Shown one piece after another: positions 22,340-33,672 of a stretch of DNA of 64,000 bases (positions within the stretch are counted from its first letter, which is position 1; the number at the start of each line of letters is the position of its first letter). The position numbers and the translations under genes are program-made. The DNA lies in NCBI GenBank assembly GCA_029582165.1, contig CM055870.1, positions 18,416,332 to 18,480,331 on the forward strand, given 5' to 3'. The stretch comes from Portulaca oleracea. Taxonomy: Eukaryota; Streptophyta; Magnoliopsida; Caryophyllales; Portulacaceae. The notes below the pieces were generated by a model that saw only the letters and a list, made by a program, of their open reading frames with translations, did no database searches and was not told the origin of the DNA.

Positions 22340-22862
22340 CTTGTCAGATATGTAATATATTTTGCGACCGTTGACTAGCGACCGTTGGCTATATATATAT
22401 ATATGCTACTGTTTGCGACCGTTCATTTTTATATATATATTACTATTTGCGACCATTCATTTTGTGACCGTTTGGCACTTATACTTCAAATATATTCTGG
22501 AAAGATTATATTACCAGAATCCCTCAACAAAAAAAATTTAAAAAAAATAAAATAAAATGGGCGACCGTTCAGCTGAACGGTCGCTTAGTAACGACCGTTA
22601 ATCAACGGTCACAACAGCTGACGACCGTTCATAAACGGTAACACGAGGCGGACGACTGTTCATTGAACGGTCGCTAGTTAGCGACCGTTCATGAACGGTC
22701 GTCCGCTTCGTGCGACCGTTTATGAACGGTCGTTAATTAGCGACCGTTCAAATGAACGGTCGCCCGCTTCCACAAACGACCATTGAGAGGCGACCGTCGC
22801 CAACGGTCGCCCGCCCCCCAGAACGACCGTTCAAGCTGAATTGTGACCGTTCATAACGATCT
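22340..22862. repeat. CACTA 1 subterminal palindrome array
   Basis: About fifteen copies of a core GACCGTT(C)/GAACGGTC, many paired as GCGACCGTTCATGAACGGTC palindromes, crowd the last 500 bases of the element. A TA microsatellite lies at about 22391-22440. Such subterminal arrays are binding sites for the second CACTA protein; that role is inferred by analogy. Confidence 0.85.
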
Positions 22863-22869
22863 TATTTTT

Positions 22870-22886
22870 GTTACCATGTTGTAGTG
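22870..22886 (-). repeat. CACTA 1 right terminal inverted repeat
   Basis: Reads CACTACAACATGGTAAC on the minus strand. The CACTA hallmark marks the exact end of the element. Confidence 0.8.
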
Positions 22887-23396
22887 TGATGTGATGACAT
22901 CATAAATCAATCACATGAGTATTGTTGAGAACAACTACCGAACTGACCCGCAGTGGAAGCTCTTTAAGTTGGGAATGTCATAAGAGCTCTCACTACTCAA
23001 AATTCCTAAATCCTGAGATCAATACATATACTACATGGTCTATTGTGACTTTGGAGCGCGTCAAACGCCTTTCGTAACAGTAGGCTATAAAGGCGGTGTC
23101 TGGGTTACAGTTGGATCATGTGAGAATGTGTGTCTGAACAAGATGGCATTATCCTCCCTATTAGGGACAGTTGTCTCGTTGGCCACTCGGTGAGATTGGA
23201 CTGAAAATGCTTGGTCGAGCTCAGTTGAATCAATAGTTGATCATCTGTTTTTCAAAGTCTAAAATCGGAGATCGAGGAACGTTCGGGTCTTACATAAGGA
23301 TGACTTTAGATTACCTTATCCGAACTAGAGACAGTAAGTGACAAGGGAATTCAAGGAATCGAACACTTGTGGGACAAGTGGGAGATTGTTGGGAAT
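22887..23396 (+). mobile_element. Copia-type element, 3' internal tail
   Basis: Non-coding stretch after the CACTA end, finishing in the polypurine tract GGACAAGTGGGAGAT (23382-23396) that abuts an LTR. The arrangement AAGTGGGAGATTGTTGGG is characteristic of Ty1-copia 3' ends. No pol remains here. Confidence 0.7.
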
Positions 23397-24223
23397 GTCC
23401 CGACAATGTTCGATATACACGGAGATTAAACCAAAGTAATATAGTAATTATATGTCTTGCTAGAGACCTCTATAATTAGTAATTAAATATGTTTAATTAC
23501 AACTATATTATTTGGTCCTACTGGGTCACACAAGTCAGTGCCTTGGAACAATGTATGTAACCTAAATGATATTGTATCACGTTTAGAAAAGTTGGAAATT
23601 GATTTCTGTGAGAAATCAGCCCAACACGGTCCGTGTTGAGACACCACGGTCTATGGTGTCCATGGGCCGAATAATTGAACCTTCTGGAGTCCAACATGGA
23701 CCGTGTTGTTTCAACACGGGCCGTGTTGTTTCAACACGGACCGTGTTGGGCATAGAAAGGCGTCGTTGTTTTAATTCGGCCCTTTAGGGTTTTTGAACCC
23801 TTTCCCTAGGTTTTCTAAACACTATATAAAGGGGTCTCTGGGAGAGATTATTCAACACCAACTGCCTAAGACTCTTAGAGAGATACCAGGGTGATTTCCT
23901 GAGTTCCTCTCTCTTTCAGTTTGCAGTTTTAGTTTCAGGAAACATTATTTGTTTCCCGAAATAATTTCACATACATCTTAGATTGAGATTCGTCTCGATC
24001 GGGTCGATCTAGCAATCGGGTTCCCGGAGTGCTGCGTGGACTTTTCAGTAGAGGGTTTCAACATTGGAATCTGGAAGGTCAACCTCTTCTTCAGCAGGAA
24101 TTAGCGACCAGGTATAATTACTAAAGCCTCTGCAGTTGTTATTGATTAATTGTTTATAACTGTTATAATTTTCCGCCAATTAATCTGTATCTGTTTAGGA
24201 AATAGATAACCTAAAACCTAACA
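23397..24223 (+). mobile_element. Copia-type LTR
   Basis: 827 bp from TGTTGGGAATG to CCTAACA. A TATA box lies at 23823-23830. From 23620 to 23760 it carries several palindromes of the type CAACACGGACCGTGTTG, two of them spaced by TTT. It is a 3' LTR since a polypurine tract precedes it; no 5' partner is in the window. Confidence 0.75.
23823..23830 (+). promoter_or_regulatory. Copia LTR TATA box
   Basis: TATATAAA followed by GGGGTCTCTGG; placed about 427 bases into the LTR, a normal distance for a U3 promoter. Confidence 0.6.
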
Positions 24224-25200
24224 ACCTGTGCACCATTCCAGAATTTCCAGAATAGGCGCACGCATGTGCACGTTTCCCATAATTCAGTTTTAGCATTGTA
24301 ATTAGAAGAAAGAAGACAGTTTTCATTTATTATGTTATTTTCCATCTTCCTCCTAGGTTTCAGAAGTTTTCTCTCTAGCATCTCCAGAGGCTTTTATGTT
24401 AATTCTTAGATTTGATTTTCTATTCTATATAACAGATCCATGGATTTTGCTTCCAATTCTATAATTCAAAACTAAGTTTCTCTATCTCTATCTCTTTCTC
24501 TTTCTTTTTATGTTTATTTATGTTGTTGTTAGATTCGTTTTGTTTATCAACAATTACTTTAGTATGTTGATTAATTGTTAGTTTTGTGTTGTTTGGGTTT
24601 TGATTGATGTATATGATGATGAATTAATCTTGTTTAGGCCTAATCTACTCAAATTCATGCTTGTAATTAGAGGCTTTCTCATGCCACGATGTGTTCGATA
24701 AAATGCTCGAGAGAGTGTTCATATGTATTTTTTAGGCAATTGATTTATGCTGAGAGGTGAGGTCATTTTGCTAGCGTGGGTAGAGAAAATAGTTAGAGTT
24801 TTTGATATGAGGATAATCGAATTCTAACTAGGTATAGGGTTGCTATTTTTGTAGTTTAGTTAGACTAACTTCATGAGAATAGGCAGTTAGACTAGCCCTT
24901 GACCCTCGAGAGAAGGCTTTGATAAGCTTTAATGGTGCAACCGATCACTCTTTTGATTGTATAGAATTGGTAGATTAGGTCGTTCAGATTGGTTAGTTGT
25001 TGATGATTTTGCAGCCTAAACATCTTTTATAACTTTCGTAGTTTGTAGTTTCATCATCATCACCACCATCCTTGGTTAATCTACCTACCTCGAAATACTT
25101 GAGTCAGCTTTGATTGCCTAGAACACAACTCCCTGTGGATACGACAACCGTACCCCCAAAAGTACGACACTAATGGTTGTGTTGCAAGAGCCTTGACTTC
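24224..25200 (+). mobile_element. Eroded gypsy LTR-like remnant
   Basis: No gene. Near its right end it reads CTCCCTGTGGATACGAC (25130-25146), a context common at the 3' end of gypsy LTRs of the Athila/Tat group, and it contains a T-rich leader-like stretch. The boundaries and a partner LTR are not visible, so this is a tentative call. Confidence 0.35.
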
Positions 25201-26598
25201 TGACATGTTGTCCTTAGCTTTTGTCATATGTTTTACTCACTTTTCCTGTACTAAAGTTGAATAGACTATGCTTAATATTGTTGAAGGCTTAGTTGGTAGC
25301 ATATTTGATATAATTATTCCATGCAAATTCTCATTCAATGCCATGAGAAACTAATCTATTTTTTCTTTTTCATGCTTCTTGTTTATCTTCAACCCAAGTT
25401 TACATGTGCAAGTCGAATATGGTCGTAATCCATCAACTTATCCCCCAAACTCTTTAGTTTCCCATAATACGAAGCTGTGAGCTTGTGGCCACCTCATTTT
25501 CGCAGTCGTGTTTTACCTATAATTGCTGAAGGAGGTCAATTTGCAAATAAAAATAGTCTCGAATATCTAGCATAGATCCTTTATATTCTCCATATGGGAT
25601 ACAGTTGAATGCAAAGTTGGTTTGATGGCATTCAACATTCATGATAGAAGCATGCACTATATTGTAGACCAATCCTCCAAGTTCGATGAATCATCAATGT
25701 GTTAGGTAATCTTTCCTTCCACAAACACCAATTTACAACAAGTCCTCGAGAAAGGTTTTATAACTCTTGCCCATTCTTCATAAATGACGCCCTTCAGAAG
25801 TTAAGTGATATATTTCTTGGATTATCATTCAAATTCAAAGCATATAGTAAAAGAGTTTTCTTCACAATTTCGTTTTTTTTGGTGTTCCTATATTATCTGT
25901 CATTCTCTAATATACTCGAACAAGATCACGCAAAAATTTAATTCTGGGAGAAAATTTTCTCACACGATTTATTCATTTATTTGTCCTCTTTATAATATAT
26001 ACTGAACTGACTTACCAAGTATATTATACTCAACTTTCCTAAGTGTCAAAAATTAAGAAGCCAAAATAATAAAGACAGAGAGAATATATACTAAACATAG
26101 ACATGATCTCATTAACTGCTAATGATCTCTCTCCCCCATAAATTGACTCTCTTTTTATGCCTCATCCATCTCTCTTCTTGTAACCCAAGGCCAAGTATAA
26201 ATATTAAGTCTTATCTAAAACCGTCTCATTGTAAATTTATTATTACGAGGCACATAATTTCATAGCGACTTTTAATAAATATAGGGTGACTAATGATTTA
26301 TTTGGAATGTCCCTAATAGAAGTAATCTCTTAATAAAGTTTTAGTCATATTAGCATTCAAAAGTTATTCTAATATATGACTTATTCATCATAGTCAAACT
26401 TTAAAAAGTCACCCTAAAATAAATCTGTCTCACTTTAATTTGGGCAACACAAATCACCCATATATTTAATAGGAATTAGGTAATATGCGTACCAGGGACC
26501 ATCATATTTCATGGTCCCAACACTATATCGGCTCAGTAAACAAAGGATGAATCCAAAGATAATATTCAACCCAACCCAGTACTAACAACTAAAATAAA
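25201..26598. other. Probable retroelement relic and AT-rich spacer
   Basis: Around 25430-25600, minus-strand translation gives scattered matches to the gag segment of copia elements (a Tyr-Tyr/Leu-x-x-Leu pattern), but stops are frequent. From 25900 on it is AT-rich spacer with nothing I recognise. Confidence 0.25.
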
Positions 26599-27289
26599 TG
26601 TTGGGGAGATCTAAGGCGGGAGCCCACCTCAATCAAGGTCCATAGTATACAAGTTAAGTGAGGTTCCATCTCAAACCAATTGGTGTTAAGTGGAGTAATC
26701 CACTTGACTTATTCCTTTTCTTTTCCGATGTGGGACATTTTACTCATGGGTGAATTTCAACAGTCTCCCCCTTCACACATGAGTTTGTCCCCCTTGATCG
26801 GAAACCTTTTTTTCTTGCCAAAGTTTCAAGTCACCATCAAGAGCCCATCATAGTCACACCTTACTCTACAGAGCCGCACCCTACTCCACCTGAGTCTCAT
26901 GCCACCACTCTGCCTCAAGAATCTCAGTCGCACCTTACTCCACAGAGTCACACCCTACCACACCTGAGTTTCATGCTACCACTCTACGCCTTCAGGAGAC
27001 CTAGCCCCGCGCGCGCGCCATGGTCCCTGCTCCCGTCTATGGTGATTTTTACGAGACCACCTTCCCACACCTTGTGCCTAGACTAAGAAATCATCGGCTC
27101 TAATACCACTTGTTTGGGAGATCCAAGGCGGGATCCCACTTCAATCAAGGCCCATGGTAGACAAGTTAAGTGAGGTTACATCTTAAAACTAATTGGTGTT
27201 AAATGTAGTAACCCACTTGACTTTATATACCATGTCATTCCCTTTTATTTTCCGATGTGGGATATTTTACTCATAGATGAATCCCAACA
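26599..27289 (-). mobile_element. TRIM (terminal-repeat retrotransposon in miniature)
   Basis: Two short LTRs (26599-26762, 164 bp; 27111-27289, 179 bp) both start TGTTNGGGAGATC and end CAACA and share the segment TTTTCCGATGTGGGA. Between them are 348 bases without coding capacity. On the minus strand a primer site AGTGGTATTAGAGCC (27110-27096), close to the tRNA-Met type TGGTATCAGAGC, abuts the right LTR. A polypurine run GAAGGGGGAGAC lies next to the left LTR. Flanks ATAAA and ATAAC differ by one base, compatible with an aged five-base duplication. It depends on other elements for movement. Confidence 0.88.
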
Positions 27290-28542
27290 ATAACAAATTT
27301 GAAAACATGTTGTATTATGTTACTGGAACAACAATTGTATGGAACAACAGTTCAACTGCTATAAACTTGACGTTTATCATTGATTTATCCAAATTCAAAA
27401 CAAAGGAACAAAACAATTAAAAATTAGAATCCATTATATTGGGGCACTTCTCCGCGTGGTCACTAGTAAAGCAAGCATAAATATGCAATTGAAATTAGAA
27501 TCCATCTTTTGCGGGATAATTGGCGGCAATCTATTTTGTTTTAAGTACTTTGTTCAAGACAATTATGGCCAGCTGGTCAGCGAACTGCACATCATTTTCT
27601 ACAACAATTCACAATCATAAAATCATAACCTTGAGGTTGAAACGAAAGGTGCACTGCACATCATTTTGATCAAACTATCTTCTTGTAATAGTTAATTGTG
27701 TTCTATGAGCAAATAAATCTTTTTAATAAATAAAATTTATCTAAGGTAAATTAATAATAAGGAAGTTTCAATTATCACAGTTGAAAAAAAAAATCAACTA
27801 TGTTGAAGTCGGACAGGGATATTCCATTATCCTTGCTCACGAGCCTCTTTTCACTTTCAGGGACTGTATTCCCCACAAATAAAACAAATAAGGTACAACC
27901 CTTAGTTCAACCAATGTTGCTCCCTTTTTTCGGAAGATCAAGCTCCTTGCATCTATCAACTCCAATTTCTTTTCAATTGAAGTTAGGGATGTCGAAACTC
28001 TATTTCAGATCGTTCCTAATCGAGACGATTTAAATATGGATGAAAAAATTATATTTAGTAAAGTGCTTTTTCAAACTTATTTTGAGTCGGACAAATTTGT
28101 CTGAACATCCATTGAAGTTCAAACAATGGAAATTAAAAGGAAATTATTGTGCTCACGTTCATAAAAAACGGTCAATATAAAAATCCATACAGAAATCTAC
28201 AACCATACATATTTTTTTCTTTTTCAAATTTGACATAATTGAATTTTCCAATTATAGTTTTTTAAACAGATGAAGAGTTTGTCAAATTTATAGATAAATT
28301 GAATTTCTCATTTTTTACCAAAATTTACTGAAATTTACCAAAATTTACTAAAAATTATCAAAGTTAAAAATAAATAAAAATAATTATTTTTGATATATTA
28401 AGATAAATTTGACAAAAGTTATCCAAATTTACCAAACATTACCAACAATTATCAAAAGTTATCAAAATTTAATTTTTATCAAATTACTTTTTCCCCATAG
28501 ATTGGACACATCCGAGAAGTCGTTAATTAAATAACAGTCTGT
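27290..28542. other. AT-rich spacer without recognisable gene
   Basis: The short open frame 27800-28033 has no recognisable motif. From about 28310 to 28470 a run of AAATTTACC/AAAGTTATC variants forms a degenerate short repeat. Confidence 0.45.
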
Positions 28543-28832
28543 GGCCCTGTTTGGCAACCAGCTGGTAGCTTGTAGCTTGTAGTTGTTAGCTGTTAGCTAA
28601 TAGCTTTTTGGATTAGTTGTTTGACTTTAGCTGTTTGGGCTAGCTGATTGCAGGAAAAGTGTTTGGTAAAGTAGCTTTTTGTGAAAAGCTATTTCAAAAA
28701 GCTTCATCAACTTTTTTGGGTCCAAAAAACTACTTATCAAACACCTCAAGTAGCTTTTTAACCTTAGTCAAAAAGTTAAAAGCTATCCAAAAAGCTAAAA
28801 GTTACCCAAAAATTTTGTAGCCAAACACCCCC
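28543..28832. mobile_element. hAT-type MITE
   Basis: 290 bp with imperfect terminal inverted repeats (GGCCCTGTTTGGCAAC left; GTAGCCAAACACCCCC right) and many internal TAGCT/AGCTA repeats that would fold into a hairpin. Flanking duplications are not clear. There is no coding capacity. Confidence 0.65.
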
Positions 28833-29370
28833 TGTATCCATTGGGTCCATGTATAACTAAAGCGATGAATTAATAAGTAGGAATTAGAATAATGTATGGA
28901 GTGACCTGGTCGTGGCGTTAGTCAATGAAGAAAAGCAGACATGAATAGTAGTGGAAACTAATCAAGCATTTCAATCACCATGTCAATGCAAAAAGTTAGC
29001 TTTATGGTTTGAACAAGGCAAGAAATTTAACAAGCTTACTTTTGCCCCACAGGCACAGTATATACTTTTGGCGTTTGTATGCTGCGCTGGTTCCCTTTCC
29101 CGCCCTTTTCAGTTGAAATTAACTACTACTTCGGCTGTTGTGGAAAACAGATGGGGGAAAAGATGGTGATTAGAAAAAAAGAAATCCAGCTTTGTTTTAA
29201 TTTTTCAGAGTGCCACTGCTGGCATGAGTCAATTAAGTCACCCCTTTTGAGGAATCAGTCTTTATCAACCAAATTAAAGCCACATCCCTATAATTGTAGA
29301 CAAATACAATTCCAATCTCCCTCTCCCTCTCCCTTGTTTGTTCCTTTTGCTCCTAGTCTATTTTAATCTA
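28833..29370. other. Spacer
   Basis: Two overlapping short frames (28951-29169, 29079-29366) show no domain. I see nothing else in it. Confidence 0.4.
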
Positions 29371-29599
29371 AGGCCTGTTCTTTTCTAAGAATCATGGCCA
29401 CACTGCATGATTTCACAACCCGCCACATTTTACCGCAAATCATCACTTTTCTCTCTCTTCACTTTTCTCTCCCCTTACTTTTCTCCTCTACTTTTTACAT
29501 CATCTCTCCTCATCTACCTCACATACCAATAACCCACTACAATTCCACCACACATCACCACACCATTCCGCAAAATACCGCATAAAAGAACAGAGGAGG
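29371..29599. mobile_element. Short MITE with CTGTTCTTTT ends
   Basis: Left end AGGCCTGTTCTTTT and right end AAAAGAACAGAGG are inverted. The interior is a C/T-rich stretch on the plus strand. The open frame 29394-29585 lies wholly inside and is not a gene. The end sequence is related to that of the MITE at 54794. Confidence 0.6.
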
Positions 29600-30124
29600 T
29601 AACTAAAAAGTACCAATGCAATTTTTAGAAAAAAGCAAAAGGAAGCAGTACATCACGGGGTGCATAATCTAAAGATATCTAATCAGACAGGGTACTAGAA
29701 TTATTTTGGATTCTATCAATAGTGAGCTCCTTCATTTCAAATTTACTGGTTAAAAGGATTATATAGATTCCCTTATAGATAGATATCCGACTTCTAAAGA
29801 GTCTAGTGCCAATGCTAACCATCAACAACCTTGTAACTTGTGAGGTTGTTGATTCCTTAACTTTTGATATGGATGGGAGACGAAAGAGGTTGGAAAATAT
29901 GCATAAAAATATTGAAGCCACCAAATAGAGATTGGTGCACAAAAGTTAATAAGAGTCCTCTATATATGCCAATTAATAATTCCAATAGAGATAACTCAGA
30001 AAATAGTATTCGTGGAACTACGCAATGGAAATTGGAAATGTGGTGGGCTTCATAGGGCTAAACAAGAAGGCTGTAGTGGAATATTATGAGGAATGAAGGA
30101 GCTAAAAAGTAGCCTAGCATTAGT
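29600..30124. other. Spacer without recognisable gene
   Basis: A short minus-strand frame (29679-29942) has no motif I can name. Nothing else is seen. Confidence 0.35.
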
Positions 30125-30501
30125 GCCCTCTTCGGTAAAATTAGCGTTTTAAATGGCCGATAGCAGTTTATGTAGCGTATGGCGGTTTAAGTAGCGGATA
30201 GTAATTTAAGTAGCAAATAGTGGATGATTGTTCAAATGAGAATTGTGTTCGGTAAATTTAGCGGTTCAATTAACATGTTAATATGAATTGACATAAAAGG
30301 TATCAATAATTCCCAAAGATAAAATTTACAAAGGGTATTTTTTGACCGAAAAATATGAAACGATACTCCAAACGCTAAACGTTAACTTTATTAGCGTTTC
30401 ACAAAACGCTAGTTTACCGAACACTAATATTAATGCAATTAGAGTTTTGACTTGGTCGAGACGCTAAACGTTACTCCAAACTCTATTGCCGAACACAACC
30501 T
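30125..30501. mobile_element. hAT-type MITE, family M1, copy 1
   Basis: Ends resemble TTCGGTAAAATTAGCG and its inverted partner TGCCGAACACAACC. The interior holds repeated TAGCGG/AACGCTAAACG motifs. A second, opposite-facing copy lies at 52929-53339, with the same end pair and the same middle segment around TTTTTGACCGAAAAATATGA. Confidence 0.75.
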
Positions 30502-31181
30502 AGAGAGAATGATTGTTGATTTTCACTTATTTACTAGCTATTTCATTTAATTAGTTGCGGTTAGCATTAGAAGTTGATTTATTATATTCTGATCTACCGA
30601 ATTGGCACTCACAAGGTATAGCTGAATAGCAATTTTGAAAAATTTAACAAACTTCTAATAATGTAGTGAGAGAGTCCACACTATTTCATAGATTAATTAG
30701 AATGTATTTTTAAGTTTATTTTTAAGGAACTTTATTTTATTAATATTTACTCTATATTCGTTGTAGAATTAATTTATATGATTTTTCGGAACTAACAATG
30801 TTGGGAATATTAATCTAGAAAAATCTACAAGGGATATTATGTGGAAAAAATATCATAGAATGTTCTAGATATGTTAAAAGATAATGTAAGAAAAATCTAA
30901 AATATAGAAAATGATAAATTAGAAAGGAGGTTAAAGGTTCCATCCCCTCCTTACAACATCTATAAATAGACATTAGATATATGTTCTTGAGGTGTAGATT
31001 TAATAAGCTCCTAAGGAGCCCCTTCCACCACCACTATGTATCTAATTTCCCTCTTGTAACATTCTCCACTTCCAAATCCAAATGCCAAGTTTTATTACTA
31101 AACATTGGCCCACTACATTTCTACTACGCACCTTCCAAAATTTCAACACTGAATTTTACACAATTAATTTGTATTTTTTTG
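30502..31181. other. AT-rich spacer
   Basis: A short plus-strand frame (30981-31229) runs into the next mobile element and has no domain. No gene is supported. Confidence 0.4.
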
Positions 31182-31452
31182 GGGAAATTGGAATCTAATA
31201 AACCAACATTTGGGGGTGCTTTGATTTAACGAACCAACCAGCTTGAACTTTAATTTTAGACGAACTGGCCTTAACACCTTATTTTTTCTAACAAACCGCC
31301 ACCGATTCCAACTCGCCGGACGTATGATGTGGCGGCGGTACTTGCTTGTGTGGAGGGTGTTTTAGCCAAAAAAAAAGGAAAAGAAAATTAGACAATTTTT
31401 TTGATGAGTTGGATTGAATAATCCAACTTTTTCTTTATTTTTAAATTCAACG

Positions 31453-31484
<32 letters not shown>

Positions 31485-31686
31485 ATTCCACCTCTCTCTC
31501 TCTCCTCTCTCTCTCTCTCTCAGTTTCATTCAGAAAATAAACGCCCAATAAAATAAAATGGAGATGAAATTCCTAACTGGGCAGCGCCTAAATTCTAAAT
31601 CTCTCTCTCTCTCTCACAGTTTCATTCAGAAAATAAACACCAAATAAAATAAAATGGCGATGAAATTCCTAACTGGGCAGCGCCTA

Positions 31687-31760
<74 letters not shown>

Positions 31761-32890
31761 CTGTCATTCCCATAATCCCATCACAAACTATTCATTCTAC
31801 TGGGTTCCATAACTGGCTTCTATAACCCACTACTGCTTTGCTTCGCTACTTCCTCCCATCTACATTCTCTCAACTTTCTTACTACCTTCTTTCGTCTGCA
31901 TATTTAAAAGAAAAAGAAACAGAGGAATAGAGACAGCGGACGGGAGTTGGAAACCAAACAGGGCATTATGAAAAACCCATAACATTATTATCACCAAATC
32001 GAAATCAAAACCAGATTAAATATATATCATAAACCCAGAAAGAACGATGTATTCAACCAAAGCATCAACTACAGAGATTCCAATCTAATTGCATGAAACT
32101 AAAAACAAGGATTAAACTACGGATCTCCTCTTCTCTTTTATACTCGATCTGAGCCTCGTCCTTCAATCACAACCCTTCGATTTGCTTGGCCTCGGACGAT
32201 TGAGATGAATTTCGCATGGAGAAGGGATGCTTCGGTAGTGGTGGAGCGCTCCGAAAGTGTACTTTGGGCCTAAAGTCGTCGAGATCTGAAAAAGAAAAAA
32301 GAGTGAGATGAGGTGGTGTAGGTGTATGTGGGACTGTGGTCCTGAGTAGAGGGAAACTAGAGAGATTAAGAGAGATGGAGATGGGTAAGGGAAGAAGAAG
32401 AAATGGAGGGTTGAGATTCTGTGGTTGAGTTGGTGTTTCATCTAGGAGCAGAGAGAAGTCAGAGAAAGAATGAGGGAGAAAGAGAGATGGGAGGAAGAAA
32501 AAGAAACTGTTCAATTCAGAGAAGTCAGAGAAAGAATGAGGAAGAGAGAGAGATGGGAGGATGGATGTCTCAGTCGGGGCTGGGGGCTTAGGGGGTTTGT
32601 GAGAGAGAGAGAGGATGGGGGTTTGAGGTGGAATTAAAAAAAAAAGAAAAAGTTGGATTATTCAATCCAACTCAAAAAAATGTCTAATTTTTTTTCCTTT
32701 TTTTTTTTGCTAAAACACCCTTCACGTAAGCAAGTATCGCCGCCACGTCACACTTCCGACGAGTTGGACTCGATGACGGTTCGTTAGAAAAAATAAGGTG
32801 TTAAGGTCAGCTCGTCTAAAATTAAAGTTCAAGGTTGGTTCGTTAAATCAAAGCACCCGCAAAAGTTGGTTTATTAGATTCCAATTTCCC
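31182..32890. mobile_element. Non-autonomous Mutator-like element with long inverted repeats
   Basis: Inverted arms of about 270 bp (31182-31460 and 32630-32890) match closely: outer ends GGGAAATTGGAATCTAATAA, inner ends around GAGTTGGATTGAATAATCCA. The arms include a GC-rich segment (TGTGGCGGCGGTACTTGC left, GCCGCCACGTC right). Inside are long CT microsatellites (31450-31755), a 75-bp direct duplication (31522 and 31616, containing AACTGGGCAGCGCCTAAATT) and about 600 bp of mixed sequence (31990-32600) with minus-strand frames 32163-32441 and 32167-32514 that I cannot assign. A convincing nine-base flanking duplication is not visible. Confidence 0.7.
31450..31755. repeat. CT microsatellite cluster
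   Basis: Several (CT)n tracts, the longest from about 31690 to 31755, inside the Mutator-like element. They separate and flank the duplicated 75-bp block. Confidence 0.85.
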
Positions 32891-33005
32891 TTTTTTCATA
32901 AATTTACTCTAAATTTTTTCATAAAAAATTAAGTTGAAGAGTATTTGGCTGATCAAAATCTTGAAGAAATTGGTCAATTTCAAAGTTGACCAATTTTCCC
33001 CACAT

Positions 33006-33223
33006 TTAGGGTGCGTTTGGTTGGTCAATAATCCCGGGGAAATGGTCAAATTTCCCGGGTTGACTTATTTTCCCCATGTTTTTATGCGGGTTGACTTCGG
33101 GAAAGTTTTCACGATGGGCCCACCATTTTCTCCATTCTCCTTAGGAAAATTTCCTTAGGGGGGACTAAGAGAAACTTTTCCCATGGAAAAATTTCTCTGG
33201 GATTCTTACCAAATACTCCCTTA
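33006..33223. mobile_element. hAT-type MITE, family M2, copy 1
   Basis: Starts TTAGGGTGCGTTTGGTTGG and ends ACCAAATACTCCCTTA, inverted partners. The interior is rich in GGGAAAATTT/AAATTTCCC palindromes. A related, opposite-facing copy lies at 42777-43029. Confidence 0.7.
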
Positions 33224-33672
33224 GTTATATGTTGACATTGAGAAATTTTTTATAGAGGACTCACAATTTCCCACCTTAACTTATGAAAATTTCCTGTCGA
33301 AAGGGGTAAAGGAAATTTTTCCTCAAAAAACTTTTTCTGGGTAAATTTTTCCTATGAAAAAACTTCTCATGAAAATAATTTTCCCAGGGAAAATTGATCT
33401 GAAGTTGTTACCAAATGCTCTATTTTTAAAAAAAGATGCTCTAAATTATCTAACAGGCAACAATAAATACTAGATAGGATTATGGAAATAATTGGCAATC
33501 GTGTGTGGATAATTGCATTTGCTGTACCTTTAGATGAGAAGATAGGCACTGTTTGTAATGCAAATTAGGACGAAAAACTTTACATAGATTTGAAATGAGT
33601 TGGCGGTTTTCAATTCTATTTCCACTGCTGACACCGACTTGTGTATTGCTTTCCAGCTACCACACAGTATTA
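33224..33672. other. Degenerate M2-like repeat and spacer
   Basis: From 33240 to 33420 the GAAAATTTTCCC-type repeats continue and end in TTACCAAATGCTC, suggesting an older tandem or nested M2 copy. The rest is spacer. Confidence 0.4.

Larger units (their letters stand above)
19843..22886 (+). mobile_element. CACTA (En/Spm) transposon 1, right half
   Basis: Contains part of a TNP2 transposase, a transposase_24 gene, a subterminal palindrome array (22340-22860) and a right terminus reading TTGTAGTG at 22879-22886 (CACTACAA on minus). The left half lies beyond the Athila-like insertion and outside the window. After the terminus the sequence is copia internal DNA, so the CACTA element inserted into that copia element. 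Confidence 0.85.

Noticed and set aside
23599..23787. 62-codon ORF over the palindromes of the copia LTR
   Set aside because: Repeat-derived; no start context or domain.
29394..29585. 63-codon ORF
   Set aside because: Entirely inside a MITE with inverted ends and C/T-rich simple sequence.
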